Positions 62,935-64,000 of a DNA stretch of 64,000 nt are shown in pieces (within the stretch, counting starts at the first letter, position 1; each line of letters begins with the position of its first letter). The notes beneath the pieces were generated by a model, which saw only the letters and a list, made by a program, of their open reading frames with translations, ran no database searches and had not been told where the DNA came from. Made by a program: the position numbers and the translations under genes. The stretch spans positions 248,001-312,000 of the forward strand of contig VCJN01001730.1 of the NCBI GenBank assembly GCA_006384855.1. Reading direction: 5' to 3'. Source of the stretch: Tetraselmis striata. Lineage: Eukaryota > Chlorophyta > Chlorodendrophyceae > Chlorodendrales > Chlorodendraceae.

Positions 62935-63207
62935 TCACAGTGTAAGTAACTCGAAGATCTCGTGGGCGTGCCCATACGCCGCGCGTGCGCGCCGCACATC
63001 TTCTTGCGGTAACGTGGTTAGGGCCCGTACAGTCTCGTACACGCGGCGCATCTCACGCGCCCATGGCAAAGCACTCGTAGCCACGGACGACACCTCGGCG
63101 CGGACCGCCTCGTATAAGGGGCCAAGGGCGGGCCGGTACTCCCGTACCAACTTTGGCAGGACAACCGATTGCGCGGAATAAAAAGATTTCGGTACCAGAA
63201 ATAGCAT
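62935..63207 (-). CDS. Small ORF of 90 codons, function unknown
   Basis: A genuine ATG at 63,207 opens MLFLVPKSFYSAQSVVLPKL and the frame runs to TGA with balanced codon use. The rest is helical and rich in Ala, Arg, Glu and Val (LYEAVRAEVSSVATSALPW). No family is recognised. Upstream lies GGTACCAGAAAT, shared with 52,893, and at its stop lies the motif ACTGTGAGATTCAGATGTGAC shared with about 54,421. It therefore probably belongs to a retroelement family also present at 53-54 kb. Confidence 0.35.
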   Translation of the reverse strand: MLFLVPKSFYSAQSVVLPKLVREYRPALGPLYEAVRAEVSSVATSALPWAREMRRVYETVRALTTLPQEDVRRARAAYGHAHEIFELLTL

Positions 63208-63370
63208 AATAAATAATATACTCGCCAGCTACGGGCGGTAGTAGCAGCGACTACTAATAGTTACATGAGCTAGCTGCAAAGGGCACTAGCGACTACTGGT
63301 ACTACTTTTCTAGTACTACTTTTTGCAGCAGGTGGATTTGTTACTGTCCTTTTTGTAATTCACACCTGTA
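63193..63370. repeat. Retroelement terminal module, third copy, and reversed copy of the 9.1-kb repeat
   Basis: GGTACCAGAAAT and TTACATGAGCTAGC match 52,893-52,925. The part 63,290-63,365 is the reverse complement of 9,068-9,125 (TAGTACTACTTTTTG, GGTGGATTTGTTACTG). Confidence 0.5.
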
Positions 63371-63840
63371 CTGGTAGGGACGGCTCGCGAGGTCATACCA
63401 TGTACTGATCGAGTACACGCGGTCATCGTCGTGCCACCTGCGTGCGCGGGGGCTGTCTTCAGATACCTGCGTCTCGTCCGTCTACAGGTATTTGCAGTTT
63501 CGCACAACTAGCGGCATTGACGACAACCAGCAGCGGCCTGCTCAGACGCAAGCACTGTTATGGGCATGTTCTCTCGGAGCTTAGGGGCTCGGGTGCCGTC
63601 GGGGTCGCGATGGGCAGTTGCAACTTTGTGATGGCGGGTCCAGCGGACGCTACTACGCGAGCGCGCGGCATAGAATGATATGTATATAACGCTGTATATA
63701 ACGCTGTGTATGTAACGTAGTTGTGTGTGACGACGCAACTACGATCGGGTGGCTCGGTCGCGCAATTTGTTCATCCACAGGTGTGTATCTGTTTATCTGT
63801 TCATTGCGTATGTGGTGTGGTATGATGTGCAACACAACCC
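63371..63840. other. Intergenic stretch, no gene recognised
   Basis: Short frames lack motifs. TGTATATAACGC is repeated at 63,680-63,705. Confidence 0.4.
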
Positions 63841-63846
63841 CCTCGA

Positions 63847-63885
63847 GTCACCATGCGTCCATCCACAGCATGGACGCATGGCGAC
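63847..63885. repeat. Near-perfect hairpin of 16-bp arms
   Basis: CCATGCGTCCAT (63,851-63,862) and ATGGACGCATGG (63,870-63,881) are exact reverse complements around a 7-base loop. GTC and GAC extend the stem after one mismatch. Confidence 0.7.
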
Positions 63886-64000
63886 TGTGGAGGGAAACGA
63901 ATACCAAATCCGTATACCATGTTCGATACGAAAGGAGCTCCTTACCTCAAAGCGAATATACTCGTTGATGTACTCAGTTATTTTTTTATGTGCCATGCGT

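Overview
The window is nuclear DNA of a eukaryote, most probably a green alga. It is GC-rich and intron-dense. One gene encodes a plant-type, double D-Ala-D-Ala ligase with what looks like an algal chloroplast transit peptide. TGTAA, the usual polyadenylation signal of chlorophycean algae, lies downstream of three of the four well-supported genes. Genus and species cannot be read from the sequence. There are no bacterial operons, no CRISPR arrays, and I found no tRNA or rRNA gene.

Layout. 1-5.7 kb: a decayed DIRS/PAT-type retrotransposon (reverse transcriptase, RNase H, tyrosine recombinase) with nested direct repeats. 5.7-10.9 kb: low-information DNA with retroelement fragments and a degenerate minus-strand gag-like ORF. 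10,986-15,932: an almost complete LINE with a 12-bp target-site duplication and a poly(A) tail; its RT is broken by a stop and a frameshift. 17.0-32.9 kb: a 28-exon plus-strand gene of about 1,770 codons. It encodes a transit peptide, about six SAP-like motifs, then two D-Ala-D-Ala ligase units. 33.95-35.15 kb: a single-exon, membrane-anchored methyltransferase. 37.3 kb: a MYND-finger fragment on the minus strand. 38.9-45.7 kb: a 17-exon gene (625 codons) that fuses a NEK-family kinase to a C-terminal CAP-Gly domain. 48.06-50.42 kb: a four-exon minus-strand gene (471 codons) for a secreted protein with three fasciclin (FAS1) domains. 50.7-64 kb: accessory DNA with retroelement and transposase remnants, a zinc-finger/Tudor-like ORF that runs into a 33-copy two-variant minisatellite, a 370-bp satellite, and small basic ORFs.

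The exon models were built by reading splice sites by eye. For the kinase, FAS1 and ligase genes every exon joins in phase and restores the family motifs, which is the main support for them. The genes do not form one obvious pathway. The ligase acts in plastid peptidoglycan synthesis, the kinase probably at microtubules or cilia, and FAS1 proteins at the cell surface or matrix. The two long genes share unusual introns: very long C or G homopolymers, several GC-AG splice sites, and copies of one MITE-like repeat family that also lies in nearby intergenic DNA.
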